From Stomoxys calcitrans (Eukaryota > Arthropoda > Insecta > Diptera > Muscidae), in assembly GCF_963082655.1 (NCBI RefSeq), contig NC_081555.1:19960378-20024377 (forward strand): 64,000 bases of DNA, written 5' to 3'. This document shows positions 23,161-35,675 of this stretch, piece after piece. The position numbers and the translations under genes are program-made. The notes below the pieces were generated by a model, which had not been told where the DNA came from, did not search any database, and saw only the letters and a program-made list of their open reading frames with translations. The number at the start of each line of letters is the position of its first letter. Positions within the stretch are counted from its first letter, which is position 1.

Positions 23161-25605
23161 ATAATATTATTATCCTTTCCCTTAGGAAAGGTTACTCTAT
23201 TACTCCTTCCCTTGGGGAAGGGAAGTTTTATTACCTTTTCCCTTGGGGTAGGGCACTTTTCCTTGGCAAAGCGTAATTTTATTACGCTTTCCCTTGGCAA
23301 AAGGTACTTTTATTATCCTTTCCCTTGGGGAAGGGTACTTTTATTACCCTTTCCCTTGGGGAAGGGTACTTTCATTACCCTTTAACTACTGTAAGGGTAA
23401 TTTTATTATCCTTTCCCTTAGGAAAGGTTTCTTTATTACCCCTTCCCTTGGGGAAGGGTACTTTTCCTTGGGGAAGGGAAGTTTTATTACCCTTTCCCTT
23501 GGGGTAGGGCACTTTTCCTTGGGGACGGGTAGTTTTATTACCCTTTCCCTTGGGAAAGTTTACTTTTATTACCCTTTCCCTTGGGGAAGGGTACTTTTAT
23601 TATCCTTTCTCTTGGGGAAGGGTACTTTTATTACCCTTTCCCTTTTATTATCCTTTCCCTTGGGTAAGGGTACTTTCATTACCCTATCTCTTGGCGAAGG
23701 GTACTTTCATTATCCTTTCCCTTGGGTAAGGGTACTTTCATTACCCTATCCCTTGGTGAAGGGTACTTTTATTACCCTTTCCCTTAGGGAAGGGTACTTT
23801 TATTATTCTTTTCCTTGGGTAAGGGTACTTTCATTACCCTTTCCCTTGGGGAAGGGTACTTTTATTATCCTTTCCCTTGGGTAAGGGTACTTTCATTACC
23901 CTCTCCCTTGGGAAGGATACTTTTATTACCCTTTCCCTTGGGGAAGGGTACTTTTATTACCCTTTCCCTTGGGGAGGGGTACTTTTATTATCCTTTCCCT
24001 TGGGTAAGGGTACTTTCATTACCCTATCCCTTGGTGAAGGGTACTTTTATTACCCTTTCCCTAAGGGAAGGGTACTTTTATTATCCTTTCCCTTGGGTAA
24101 GGGTACTTTCATTACCCTATCCCTTGGCGAAGGGTACTTTTACTACACTTTCCCTTGGGGAAGGGTACTTTTATTATCCTTTCCCTTGGGTAAGGGTACT
24201 TTTATTACCCTTTCCCTTGGGGAAGGGTACTTTTATTATCCTTTTCCTTGGAGAAGGGTACTTTTATTATCCTTTCCCTTGGGTAAGGGTACTTTCATTA
24301 CCCTATCCCTTGGTAAAGGGTACTTTTATTACCCTCTCCCTTGGGAAGGGTACTTTCATTACCCTTTCCCTTGGGTAAGGGTACTTTCATTACCCTATCC
24401 CTTGGTGAAGGGTACTTTTATTACCATTTCCCTTAGGGAAGGGTACTTTTATTATCCTTTCCCTTTGGTAAGGGTACTTTCATTACCCTATCCCTTGGCG
24501 AAGGGTACTTTTATTACCCTTTCCCTTGGGGAAGGGTACTTTTATTATCCTTTCCCTTGGGTAAGGGTACTTTTATTATCCTTTCCCTTGGGTAAGGGTA
24601 CTTTCATTACCCTTTCCCTTCGTAAAGGGTACTTTTATTACCCTCTCCCTTGGGAAGGGTACTTTCATTACCCTTTCCCTTGGGGAAGGGTACTTTTATT
24701 ACCCTTTCCCTTGGGGAGGGATACTTTTATTATCCTTTCCCTTGGGTAAGGGTACTTTCATTACCCTATCCCTTGGCGAAGGGTACTTTTATTACCCTTT
24801 CCCTTGGGGAAGGGTACTTTTATTATCTTTTCCCTTGGGTAAGGGTACTTTTATTACCCTTTCCCTTTGGGAAGGGTACTTTTATTATTCTTTCCCTTGG
24901 GTAAGGGTACTTTCATTACCCTTTCCCTTCGTAAAGGGTACTTTCATTACCCTCTCCCTTGGGAAGGGTACTTTTATTACCCTTTCCCTTGGAGAAGGGT
25001 ACTTTTATTACCCTTTCCTTTGGGGAGGGGTACTTTTGTTATCCTTTCCCTTGGGTAAGGGTACTTTCATTACCCTATCCCTTGGCGAAGTGTACTTTTA
25101 TTACCCTTTCCCTTGGGAAAGGGTACTTTTATTATCCTTTCCCTTGGGTAAGGGTACTTTTATTACCCTTTCCCTTGGGGAAGGGTACTTTTATTATCCT
25201 TTTCCTTGGAGAAGGGTACTTCTATTACCCTCTCCCTTGGGAAGGGTACTTTCATTACCCTTTCCCTTGGGGAAGGGTACTTTTATTACCCTTTCCCTTG
25301 GGGAAGGGTAATTTTATTATCCTTTCCCTTGGGTAAGGGTACTTTCATTACCCTATCCCTTGCCGAAGGGTACTTTTATTACCCTTTCCCTTGGGGAAGG
25401 GTACTTTTATTATCCTTTCGCTTGGGTAAGGGTACTTTTATTACCCTTTGCCTTGGGAAAGGGTACTTTTATTATCCTTTCCCTTGGGGAAGGGTACTTT
25501 TATTACCCTTTTCCTTGGGGAAGGGTACTTTTATTACCATTTTCCTTGGGAAGAGTACTTTTATTACCCTGTCCCTTGGGGATGGGTACTTTTTCCCTAG
25601 GGGAA

Positions 25606-26470
25606 GGAGATAGAAAAGAGTATTGCTTCGTCCAGCACCATTACGGAAAGAGATTTTCTTCACGAATCCAACGTTGCCCTCAGAATATAGAAGTTCGCAA
25701 TCTAAGGAAGTTACTGCAATTTCAAATTCACCCTGATTTTTTTGCATTTTTCGCATATCAATTATGCGATTTTGAGCTTGTTTTTTGAAGAAAAAACATA
25801 GGATTTGCACTAAGCCGAATTTTTTGCCATAATCTTCAATACTGTCTACTCAACTCGAAAAATTTTTTCGCATCAAAAATTTAAAATTTTTATAAGGGGT
25901 TAGCCTTTGCTAAAAAAATCCGAAAAAAATAAAATGTGAAATTTCCAGTATTTCTGTTTATTGTACGAATTGTCTTCGAATTTCGAACTGCGGAATGCTA
26001 GAAAGTTTTCGAAATTCGGATAAATGAAGTAGTTACAGCGTTTTTGACCTTGAAAACGACCTTGAATTTTTTCGTCCAAAAAAATTTGGTTTTTGCGATG
26101 TTTTTCATTGAAAACTTTACAGTATTGCTTTATCTAGCACTGCTATGGAAAAAGATTGTGCTGACAAATGCAACGGTGTCTGAAAAATTGCGGAGTTTGC
26201 AAAACTAAGGAAGTTACAGCATTTGCAAAATCAAGTTGGTTTTTTGAATTTTTTGGATATCAATTATGCGAATCTGAAGCAATACTCTAAAGTTTTCAAG
26301 GGAATAAAAAGGATTTGGCTTCGTCCAGCACTATTACGGAAAGAGCTTTTCTTCACGAATCCAATGATGTCCTCAGAATTTTGAAGTTCGAAATCTAAAG
26401 ATGTTACAGCAATCTCAAACTCACGTTGATTTTTCCTTTCTCCTTGGGGAATATACTTCTGTTTACTTTT
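25606..26470. repeat. Complex unit within array 1, copy 3
   Basis: Third copy, 4491 bp after copy 2 and very close to it, with the same junctions. Short derivatives of its last sub-repeat (ttcttcacgaatccaatgat) lie at 27740-27800 and 27967-28040. They show that pieces of the unit were scattered in the array by later rearrangement. Confidence 0.9.
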
Positions 26471-27577
26471 CCCTTGCCCTTTAATTACCCTTTTCCTCGG
26501 GAAAGGGTACTTTTATTACCCTTTCCCTTTGGGAAGGGTACTTTTATTACCCTTTCCCTTGGGGCAGGGTACTTTTATTACCCTTTCCCTTGGGGCAGGG
26601 TATTTTATTACCCTTTTCTTTGGAAAAGGGTACTTTTATTACCCTTTCTCTAGGGGAAGGGTACTTCTATGACCCTTTCCCTTGGGTAAGGGACATTTTA
26701 TTACCCTTCTTGGGGAAGGGTACTTATATTTCCCTTGCTTTGGGTAAGGGACATTTTATTACCCTTTCTTGGGGAGGGGTACTTTTATTACCCTTTCCCT
26801 TGGGGAGGGGTACTTTTATTACCCTTTCCCTTGGGGGAAGGGTAATTTTTTAACCTTTTCCATGGGGAAGGGTACTTTTATTACCCTTTCCCTTGGGTAA
26901 GGGACATTTTATTACCCTTCTTGGGGAAGGGTACTTTTATTACCCTTGCTTTGGGTAAGGGACATTTTATTACCCTTTCTTGGGGAGGGGTACTTTTATT
27001 ACCCTTTCCCTTGGAGGAAGGGTAATTTTTTAACCTTTTCCATGGGGAAGGGCACTTTTATTACCCTTTCCCTTGGGTAAGGGACATTTTATTACCCTTT
27101 CATGGGGAAGGGTACTTTTATTACCCTTTCACTTTGGGAAGGGTACCTTTTTTACCCTTTCTTTGGGGAAGGGTAATTTTTTACCCTTTTTCAATGGGAA
27201 ATGGTACTTTTATTACCCTTTCCTTTGGGAAAGGGTACTTTTATAACCCTGTCCCTTTGGGAAGGGTACTTTTATTACACTTTTCCCTGGGGCAGGGAAC
27301 TTTTAATATCATTTCCCTTGGGGCGGGGTACTTTTATTACCCTTTACCTTGAGAATGGGTACTTTTATTACCCTTTTCCTTTGGGAAGGGGAACTTTTAT
27401 TACCCTTTTCATTGGGGAAGGGTACTTTTGTTATCCTTTCCCTTGAGGAAGGGTCCTTTTATTACGATGTCCCTTGGGGAAAGGTACTTTTACTACTCTT
27501 TTCCTTTGGGCAGGGTACTTTTATTACCCTGTCCCTTAGAGAAGGATACTTTTTTACCCTTTCCCTTGGGGAAGGGT

Positions 27578-28025
27578 AATTTTTTTACCCTTTTCTATGG
27601 GGAAGGGTACTTTTATTACACTTTCCCTTGGGTAAGGGTACTTTTATTACCCCTTTACTTGGTTAAGGGTACTTTTATTACCCTTTCCCTTGGGGAATGG
27701 TATTTTCACTACCCTTTCCCTTGAGGAAGGGTACTTTTATTTTCTTCACGAATCCAATGATGTCTTGAGAAATAAGAAGTTCGCAATCAATAGTTCGCAA
27801 TAATTTTTTTACCCTTTTCTATGGGGAAGGGTACTTTTATTACACTTTCCCTTGGGTAAGGGTACTTTTATTACCCCTTCCCTTGGGTAAGGGTACTTTT
27901 ATTACCCTTTCCCTTGGGGAATGGTATTTTCATTACCCTTTCCCTTGAGGAAGGGTACTTTTATTTTCTTCACGAATCCAATGATGTCTTGAGAAATAAG
28001 AAGTTCGCAATCTCAAACTCACGTT
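27578..28025. repeat. 224-bp duplication in array 1
   Basis: The block starting aatttttttacccttttcta at 27578 recurs at 27802 and carries the same series of satellite variants. Both copies end in ttcttcacgaatccaatgat and gagaaataagaagttcgcaa. This is a recent local duplication spanning a satellite and complex-unit junction. Confidence 0.8.
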
Positions 28026-28705
28026 GATTTTTCCTTTCTCCTTAGGAAAGATACTTCTGTTAACCTTTCACTTTGGGAAGGGTACTTTTTTACCCTTTGC
28101 CTTGGGGCAGGGCACTTTTATTACCGTTTCCCTTGGGGCAGGGTAGTTTTTTACCGTTTCCCTTGGGAAAGTGAACTTCTATTACACTTTTCCTTGAGGA
28201 AGGGTACTTTTGGGGAATGGTACTTTTATTACCCTTTCTCATGTAGAAGGGTCCTTTTATTACCATGTCCTTTGGGGAAAGGTACTTTTACTACCCTTTC
28301 GGAAGGGTACTTTTATTACCCTGTCCTTTAGGGAAGGGTACTTTTATTACCTCTTGCCTTGGGGCAGGGTACTTTTATTACCCTGTCCCTTAGGGTAGCG
28401 TACTTTTATTACCATTTGCCTTGGGGCCGGTACTTTTATTACCCTTTCCCTTAGGGCAGAGTACTTTTATTACCGTTTCCCTTGGGGAAAGGTACTTTTA
28501 CTACCCTTTCCCTTTGGGAAGGGTACTTTTGTTACTCTGTCCATTAGGGAAGGGTACTTTTTTACTCTATCCCTAGGAGAAAGGTACTTTTATGTTCCTC
28601 TCCCTTGGGGAAGGGTACTTTTTTTACCCTTTCCCTTTGGGAAGGGTACTTTTATTTTCCTCTCCCTTTGGGGAAGGGTACTTCTTTTACCCTTTCCCTT
28701 GGACG

Positions 28706-30777
28706 AATCGGTCCATATTGGGACTATTGTTCTGGGCTTTTATGATTATCAAGAACTAACAGAAGTTGATTTATAGATCATCAACTGCCAATTTTCACCT
28801 TCCGAATTACCCCAAAAGTCAATTTTTTATTTGTTCTAATTATTTAAAAATTTTTTAAATTTTTAAGGACAGTTTTGAGTAGACCAAATATAAATTTACT
28901 TTTATTCAAAACTCTTTCTTTTGTCACACCAAAAAAACACAAATAAAACGAATCTTTTATTCAAGCCAAGCAGATAACCTATTCAAAATTCTATTGTTTA
29001 TGCCCAGACTACCCTTAAATATTGAACCAAGATAAATAGAAATCAGTAAAGGATAGTAAAGGAGGATCAAGATGAAAGACAATAATTAAAAAAATCTCTT
29101 TATTAATTTTGTTCAAGTTCTTACAAGAAATGAAAACAGAGAGGAGAAGAAAATCTGAAAGGCAATCCTATGAATGCAACAGAAATGTAAAAGGAATTTA
29201 AATATGCTTAACTTCAATTATTGTACAATGGCAGTAACCCGAGCTGGAAAACAAACAGAAAAAAAGGATTCATGGCAGGACATGACAATTAACCTACAAG
29301 AAAGCAATTAAATATTTATTCCTTCTTGAAGACTTTTATCGTTATAATTTATTTGGATTAGTAATTTATCATTAAAAAATAAAAATAAATCTGATATGGT
29401 CATTCCCATTGCACCTGCATGTTGTAGAAATTCCTTTATATGTTCTATGGTATGTCTTTGAGTGTATCTTAAAGCTTTTAAACTTGCAATACAATTTAAA
29501 ATTTCTTTCTCCATTTTTATTTTATTTCATTTTCTTGTCTTTTATTTACGAATTAACACCTTGCAATAGAAAACATAGAAACACCACAATACATATATGT
29601 ATGGGCTATTATTTTTGTTGCAGCCCTGGGGAAATTTTAACACAATCCTCTATGGTTGAGTTGTTGCTGCAATAAAATGCTACAAAATATTTGTGTTTGT
29701 TGTTGCTGGCATCCTTTGCTTTTCCATCCAAAATGTTGAATTATTTAAAGTGCAGACATAAAAAGGCCTTTGGATATAGAAAATTCTGCAAAAAATAAAC
29801 GAACGCTTACACTTTGCCGCTTGCAATAGCAAAATGCTTTCACCTACTCACAGCAACTGCAAGTTACAGGGTGTACGTAAAGGTATTGTCTGCCATATAA
29901 ATGAAGGCAAGCAAAAACGATGGAAAGTTAAAAGGGCTTGAAAATTTGTAAAGACATTTGAGAAGGTTGCTCCCACGGACAACTCGTACATACATCCTTA
30001 TTTCGAAAGGGGAAATTTGTTCTGGAGGCACATCATCCTTCTCTGGACTCGCGGCATATACAAAAGGGTCCCTGTTGGATAGGAGCACCGGAGCAGCACT
30101 CTTTATTGATCTCTTGAAAGTCACAAACAGCTATGAAATTTCACCCCTTACCTTGAAGTCAAAGATTTGAAATTTGTTAATCTGTTAGAACTAAAAAACT
30201 TCGATTTAAAGAACTTTTTGTAAGAAAAAATTAACACCAATAAAGCAAAAATGGAAATTTGAATCATACAAAGTACAAAACGACTTTTCCATTAAATTTG
30301 ATTTTGCCCAAAAAAGAACGACCTTCGCACTTACCTTGGGATTTTAATTCCTTGGCCTATTAGAAAGTCAATTAAAAGAGCCTTTCATTGGAAAAAAATC
30401 ATACCCTTAAGACATAACTGGCAAATTTTCTTATATATATCGGTACTTACCCACTTAAATTGAGGCGCCCGAGCAGGAACTTAGAGAATGCTAACGAAAC
30501 CTAGGTGGTGTTTGCAACTATGGGTGGGGTTATTACTTGTACCCATTGTCCATGGCCTAAAGAGAAACAAATTGGCAAGATGTCTATAGAAGTCAGGCCC
30601 TGACTCTGAAGCAACTGTCAGCTGTTTGTTTGTGCTGACTGCACTTATTTACACATTTTACATATTGAGACATACACAAATGTCTGAGGGATTTCGAGCA
30701 TCAATAAATTAAGGTTGCTAGCTATGTAGTTCACCTTTACCTTCAACGGTTAGTAACAATAACAAGATTAAGAAATG
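28706..30777. other. Non-repetitive AT-rich spacer between satellite arrays
   Basis: About 2 kb free of satellite. No host gene identified; a weak 68-residue open frame is listed separately. Frames on both strands at 29864-30170 overlap each other and have no recognised domain. Confidence 0.5.
29308..29514 (-). CDS. Unrecognised 68-residue open frame
   Basis: Starts MEKEILNCIASLKALRYTQR and ends KSLQEGINI. The start lies in an aaaaatgg context, which suits insect translation. Unlike most frames here it is outside tandem repeats and has a balanced composition with amphipathic, helix-like spacing (IEHIKEFLQH). No family is recognised and there is no upstream promoter evidence. It may be an exon, a small peptide gene or chance. 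Confidence 0.2.
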   Translation of the reverse strand: MEKEILNCIASLKALRYTQRHTIEHIKEFLQHAGAMGMTISDLFLFFNDKLLIQINYNDKSLQEGINI

Positions 30778-31083
30778 TGTTGCAAATGCAAAATTTGCCC
30801 ATGAACATTCCATTAAGGAACAGGGGCAAACTTCTCACATATCAATGAGTGTTGTCTGAAACAAGTTTAAGCTTAAAGATAAGGGACCTCCTTTTTATAG
30901 CCAAGTCCGAAATGCGTGCAGCAGGGCGACATCTCTATGTGGAGAAGTTTTTACATGGCTGCCATAGCAAAGGCAGCATAAACTGGGGATAATTACCGCT
31001 GAAAATTTGTATGATGTTTTCGCCAGGATTCGAACAGAGTCGTTCAGCGTCATAGGAGGACATGCTAACCTCTGTGTTACGGT
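30778..31083 (-). mobile_element. tRNA-derived SINE, copy 1
   Basis: On the minus strand it starts with a tRNA-like head: an A-box-like stretch complementary to gctaacctctgtgtta (31063-31079) and a B-box-like stretch complementary to ggattcgaaca (31026-31036, canonical GGTTCGAATCC). An unrelated body follows (ggagaagtttttacatggct, cctcctttttatagccaagt), with the tail near ccattaaggaacaggggcaa. The same modules recur at 53496, 58470 and 62103. A full tRNA fold is not preserved. Confidence 0.75.
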
Positions 31084-31380
31084 TTAAGTAATGTGTTAGA
31101 ACCCCAATTTTATAGCAAACATTATATAAAGACGGCAGATCCAGTCACCGTTCACCCAGTAACATAGCTGATAAAATGGTTAATGCTCCTGCAATAACAT
31201 ATTGCAACAGCATTTTGCAGCAGGGAGGACTACGCGATATATGCCGACGACATCCGGGAAACGGGAATATGGCTCCTACATTTAAGAGTGGTGCTAGTCT
31301 TTTTGCCATTTATGAGGAAACATTTCGGTAAGGATTTTTTTTGAGTAACGTTTCCATTAGTAGAAGACAGTTTTAGTAGA
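31084..31380. other. Unassigned spacer
   Basis: No gene or repeat recognised between the SINE and the second 31-bp array, apart from degrading satellite-like text near the right edge. Confidence 0.5.
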
Positions 31381-34300
31381 ATTTCCCTTCGGAACCGGTA
31401 GTTTTAATACCCTTTCCCAAAGGAATAGAAACAAATGTAATACCCGTTAACAAAGAAAGGAATAATTTCAGAAGTTAAGAATGTACTTTGAGTACCCTTT
31501 GCCAAAGAAAAGGGTTGCTTAAGTGCCCTTTCACAAAGGAAATGGTACCCTTTCCCAAAGGAAGCTGTAGTTTTAGTACCCTTTCCAAAATGAAGGGGTA
31601 GTTTGAGTACCCCTTTCTATAGAAAAGGACGGTTAAATACACTTTCAAAAAGGAAAGTGTTTTTTTAGTCATCTTTCCCAAAGAAAAAAATGAAGTTTTA
31701 GTACCCCTTGCCAAAGCCAAAGTTAGCATTAGTACCTTTAACCAAAATAAAGTATTGTTTTAATACCCTTTCCATAGGAAAGGGTAGTTTAAATACTCTT
31801 TGCCACAGCAAAGGGTAGTTTTAGTACCCTTTGCCAAAGGAAAGGGTAATTTTAGTACCATTTCCCAAAGGACAGGGTAGTTTTAGTACACTTTGTCAAA
31901 GCAACGCGAGTACATTTTCTCAAAGGAAGTATCCTTTCCAAAGAAAAGGGTAGTTTTAATACTCTTTATCACAGCAAAGGGTAGTTTTAGTACCCTTTGC
32001 CAAAGCAAAAGATTGTTAAAGCACCCTTTGCCAAAGCAAAAGGTAGTTAAATTACCCTTTGCCAAGGCAAACGGAAAGTGTAGTTTTAATACCCTTTACA
32101 AAGGAAAGGGTAGTTGTAATACCTTTTGCCAAAGCAAAGGGTAGTTAAATTACCCTTTGTCAAAGCAAGTATCCTTTCCTAAAGGAAAGGGTAGTTTAAG
32201 TATCCTTTCCTAAAAGAAAGTGTAGTTTTAGAACGCTTTCCCAAAGGATGGGTTAGTTTAAGTACCCTTTTCCAAAAGATGGGGTAGCTATAGTACCCTT
32301 TCTCAACGGAAAGGGTAGTTTCAATATCTTTTCCTTAAAGGAAGAGAAGTTTTAATAACCTTTTCCAAAGGAAATGGTAGTGTTAATACCCTTTTCCAAA
32401 AAAGGGGAAGTTTTAGTAACATTTCTCATAGGAAAGCGTAGTTTTAGTACCCTTTCCCACAGTAAAGGGTAGTTTTATTTCCCATTCCCACAGGAAAGGG
32501 TCGTTTCTTACCCTTTCCCAAAGATAAGGGTAGTTTAAATACCCTTTCCCAAAGAAAAGGGTAGCTTTAGTAGCTTCTCCCAAAGAAAGGGGTAGTTTTA
32601 GTATCCTTTCCCAAAGAAAAGGGTAGCTTTAGTACCCTTTCTCAAAAGAAAGGGTAGTTTTAGTACCCTTTTCCAAAGGAAAGGGTAGTTTTAATACCCT
32701 TTCAAGAAGAAAAGGGAAGCTTTAGTTTCCTTTCTCAAAGGAAAGGATAATTTTAGTACCACTTCCCAAAGGAAAGGGTTATTTTTAGTACACTTTCTTT
32801 CCCAAAGGAATGGGTAGCTTTAGTAACCTTTCAAGAAGAAAAGGGAAGCTAAAGTTCCCTTTCCCAAAGGAAAGGATAGTTTTAGAAACATTTCCCAAAG
32901 GAAAGGGTAGTTTTAGTACCCTTTCCCAAAGGCAAGGGTAGTTTACGTACCCTTTTCCAAGAGAAAGTATAGTTCAATAACCCTTTCCACAAGAAAGCGT
33001 GGTTTTAATACCATTTTCCACAAGAAAGGGTAGTTGAAATACCCTTCACCATAGGAAAGGTATGCTGTGTTTAAAACCCTTTCCCAAAGGAATGTGTAGT
33101 TTTATACCATTTCCCACAGGAAAGGGTAGTTTTAATACCATTTCTCAAAGGAATGTATAGTTTTAACACCTTTTCCCAAAGGAAAGGGTAGTTTTAATAA
33201 CTTTCCCAAAGGAAAGGGTAGTTTTAGTACCCTTTTCCAAAGAAAAGGTTCGTTTTAGTAACCGTTCCCAAAGGAAAGCGTAGTCTTAGTACCCTTTTCC
33301 AAACGAATGGGTGGTTCTATTACCCATTGCCAAAGGAAAGGGTAGTTTTAGTACCCTTTTCCAAAGGATAGTGTAGTTTTAGTACCCTTTCCAAAAGGAA
33401 AGGGTAGTTTTAGTACCCTTTTCCAAACGATAGAGTAGTTGTAGTACACTTTCCCAAGGAAAAGGTAGTTTAAGTAGCCTTTTCCAAAGGAAAGGGTAGT
33501 TATAGTACCCTTTCCCAAGGGAAAGGGTAGTTTTAGTACCCTTTTCCAAGGGAAAGGGTAGTTTTAGTAACGCTTCCCAAAGTAAAGGGTAATTTTGGTA
33601 CCCTTTTCCGAAGGAAAGGGTAGTTCTTGTACCCTTTTCCAAACGATAGAGTAGTTTTAGTACACTCTCCCAAGGAAAAGGTAGTTTTAGTAGCCATTCC
33701 CAAGGGAAAGGGTAGTTATAGTAACCGTTCCCAAAGGAAAGGATAGTTTTAGTACCCTTTCCCATAGAAAAGGGTAGTTTTAGTGCATTTTCTTTGGAAA
33801 GAGTAGTAGTTATATTAGTAGTTAGTATCCTTTTCCTTGGTAGTTTCGGAACCCTCTTCCTTAGGAAAAAGGTGGCTTTAGTACCATTTTCCTTTGGAAA
33901 GGGTAGTTCTAGTGAACTTGTTGAGAAGCAGTAGTTTTAGTACCTTTTTCTAAAGAAAGGGTAGTTTTAATAACCTATTGCTAAGGAAAGGGTAGTTTTA
34001 ATACACTTTCCTTTGGGAAAGGGTAGTTTTAATACTCTTTCCTATAGGAAATAATAGTTTTAATACCCTTTTCCAAAGGAGAGGGTAGTTTTTATACCCT
34101 TTTCCAAAGGAAAGGGTAGTCTCAGTACGCTATGCCAAAGCAAAGGGTAGTTTTAGTGCCCTTTACTAAAGCAGAGGGTAGTTTTAGTGCCCTTTACCAA
34201 AGCAAAGGGTAGTTTAAGAGCACATTTCCAAAGCAAATGGTAGTGTAAATTCACTTTCCCAAAGCAAAGGGTAGTTTAAGTACACTTTCCTAAAGCAAAG

Positions 34301-35675
34301 GGTAGATTTAGTACCCTTTTCTTTAGCAAGGGTAGTTTTAGTACGCTTTTTCTTAGCAAAGGGTAGTTTTTGTACTCGCGTCCTTACCAAAAGGCAGTTT
34401 TAATAACCCTTTCCTAAACAAGGGTAGTTTTCGTACCCTTTTCCTTAGTAAAGGATGGTTTTATAACACTTTGACAAAGCAACGGGTAGTTTTAGTACCC
34501 TTTACCTTAGCAAAGGGTAGTTTTTGTACACGTTTTCTTAGCATAAGGTTGTTTTAGTACATTTTTCCTTAGTAAAGGGTAGTTTTAGTACCCTTTTCCT
34601 TTGCAAAGGGTAGTTTTTTTACCCTTTTCCTTAGCAAAGGGTAGTTTTAGTACCCTTTTCCTTCGCAAAAAAAAATTGTAGTACCTTTTCCCTAGCAAAA
34701 TCTATTGGTAATTGCGGATTTTTCATATAGTCGGCGTTGACAAATTTTTTCACAGCTTGTGACTCTGTAATTGCATTCTTTCTTCTGTCAGTTATCAGCT
34801 GTTACTTTTAGCTTGCTTTAGAAAAAAAGTGTAAAAAAAGTATATTTGATTAAAGTTCATTCTAAGTTTTATTAAAAATGCATTTACTTTCTTTTAAAAA
34901 ATCCGCAATTACTTTTTGAGCAACCCAATAGTTGTAGTACTTTTCCTTAGCAAAGGGTCGTTTCCGTACCCTTTTCCTTAGCAAACGGTAATTTTAGTTT
35001 CTTTTTCCTTAGCAAAGGGTAGCTTTAGTACCCTTTCTCAAAGCAAAGGCAAGTTTTAGTTGGAAAAGTTTTTTTAAGAAAAGGTCGTTTTAGTACCTTT
35101 TTAATTAGTAAAGGGTAGTTTTAGTACCCTTTTCCTTAGCAAAGGGTAGTTTTAGTACCCATCTCCTCAGAAAAGGGTTGTTTTAGTACCCATTTTCTTA
35201 GCAAAGTGTAGTTCTAGTACGCTTTTCCTTAGCAAAAGTGGTTAAAGTACTTTTTCCTTAGCAAAGGACGGTTTTAGTACCCGTTTCCTTAGCAAAGGGT
35301 AGCTTTAGTACCATTTTCCAAAGCCTAGTTTCAGTACCCTTTGTCAAAGCAAAGGGTAGTGTTAGTAGGTAAAGTTTTTTTTTTAAGAAAACGTATTTTT
35401 TAGTACATTTTTCCTTAGGAAAAGTTAATTTAGAACCCTTTTTATAGGAAAGGATTAGGATTTAGTACCATTTTGTTTAGAAAAGGGTACTTTTAATACC
35501 CTCTTCCTTACGAAAGGGTGGTTTTAGGACCTTTTCCCTAGGAAAGGGTGGTTTTAATACCCACTTCCTTTGGAAAGGGTTGGTTTAAGTACCTTCTTAT
35601 TTAGGAAAGGGTGTTTTTAGTAACCTTTTATTTTTAGGAAAGAGTAGTTTAAGTACCTTTTCCCTTGGAAAATTG
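31381..35675. repeat. 31-bp satellite, array 2 (diverged relative of array 1)
   Basis: Units near aaaggaaagggtagttttag followed by taccctttccc, again 31 bp and again a stem-loop (GGAAAGGGTA, loop gttttag, TACCCTTTCC). Against array 1 the loop changes from cttttat to gttttag and the link between stems from ttgggg to aaagga. Subtypes are regional: the variant ttagcaaagggtagtttt dominates 34300-35400. The array is more diverged than array 1 and is interrupted by a mariner-type MITE at 34703-34929. Frames such as 33379-33765 (minus) are repeat artefacts. Confidence 0.95.
34703..34929 (-). mobile_element. Mariner-type MITE, copy A
   Basis: Matches the roughly 237-bp element best seen at 37420-37656, in reverse orientation. 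The left terminus is damaged: attggtaattgcggattttt lacks gttgcccaaaaa. The right terminus ends gagcaacccaa. It is inserted in the 31-bp satellite, so that array predates it. Confidence 0.9.

Larger units (their letters stand above)
17320..28705. repeat. 31-bp self-complementary satellite, array 1 (11.4 kb)
   Basis: Head-to-tail copies of a 31-bp unit close to ggggaagggtacttttat followed by taccctttccctt. Each unit is a stem-loop: GGGGAAGGGTA, loop cttttat, TACCCTTTCCC. Changes on one arm are only partly matched on the other. Around 23640-25400 a three-unit, 93-bp higher-order pattern recurs (tatcctttccc, then ccctatcccttggcgaagg, then ccctttccc). The array is broken by three copies of an 860-bp complex unit and by one 180-bp insertion. 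The many Gly-Lys-Gly-Thr-Phe-type frames are artefacts of a stop-poor unit whose three phases all stay open. Confidence 0.95.

Noticed and set aside
17374..28398. Frames with 31-residue repeats (GKGTFITLSLGEGYFYYPFP) resembling a repetitive structural protein
   Set aside because: The 31-bp unit cycles through all three phases and several are open together; variation is not codon-like and the stems explain the pattern.
31026..31079. Functional tRNA gene
   Set aside because: A- and B-box-like sequences are present, but no acceptor or anticodon stem can be formed, and the same head recurs in several SINE copies.
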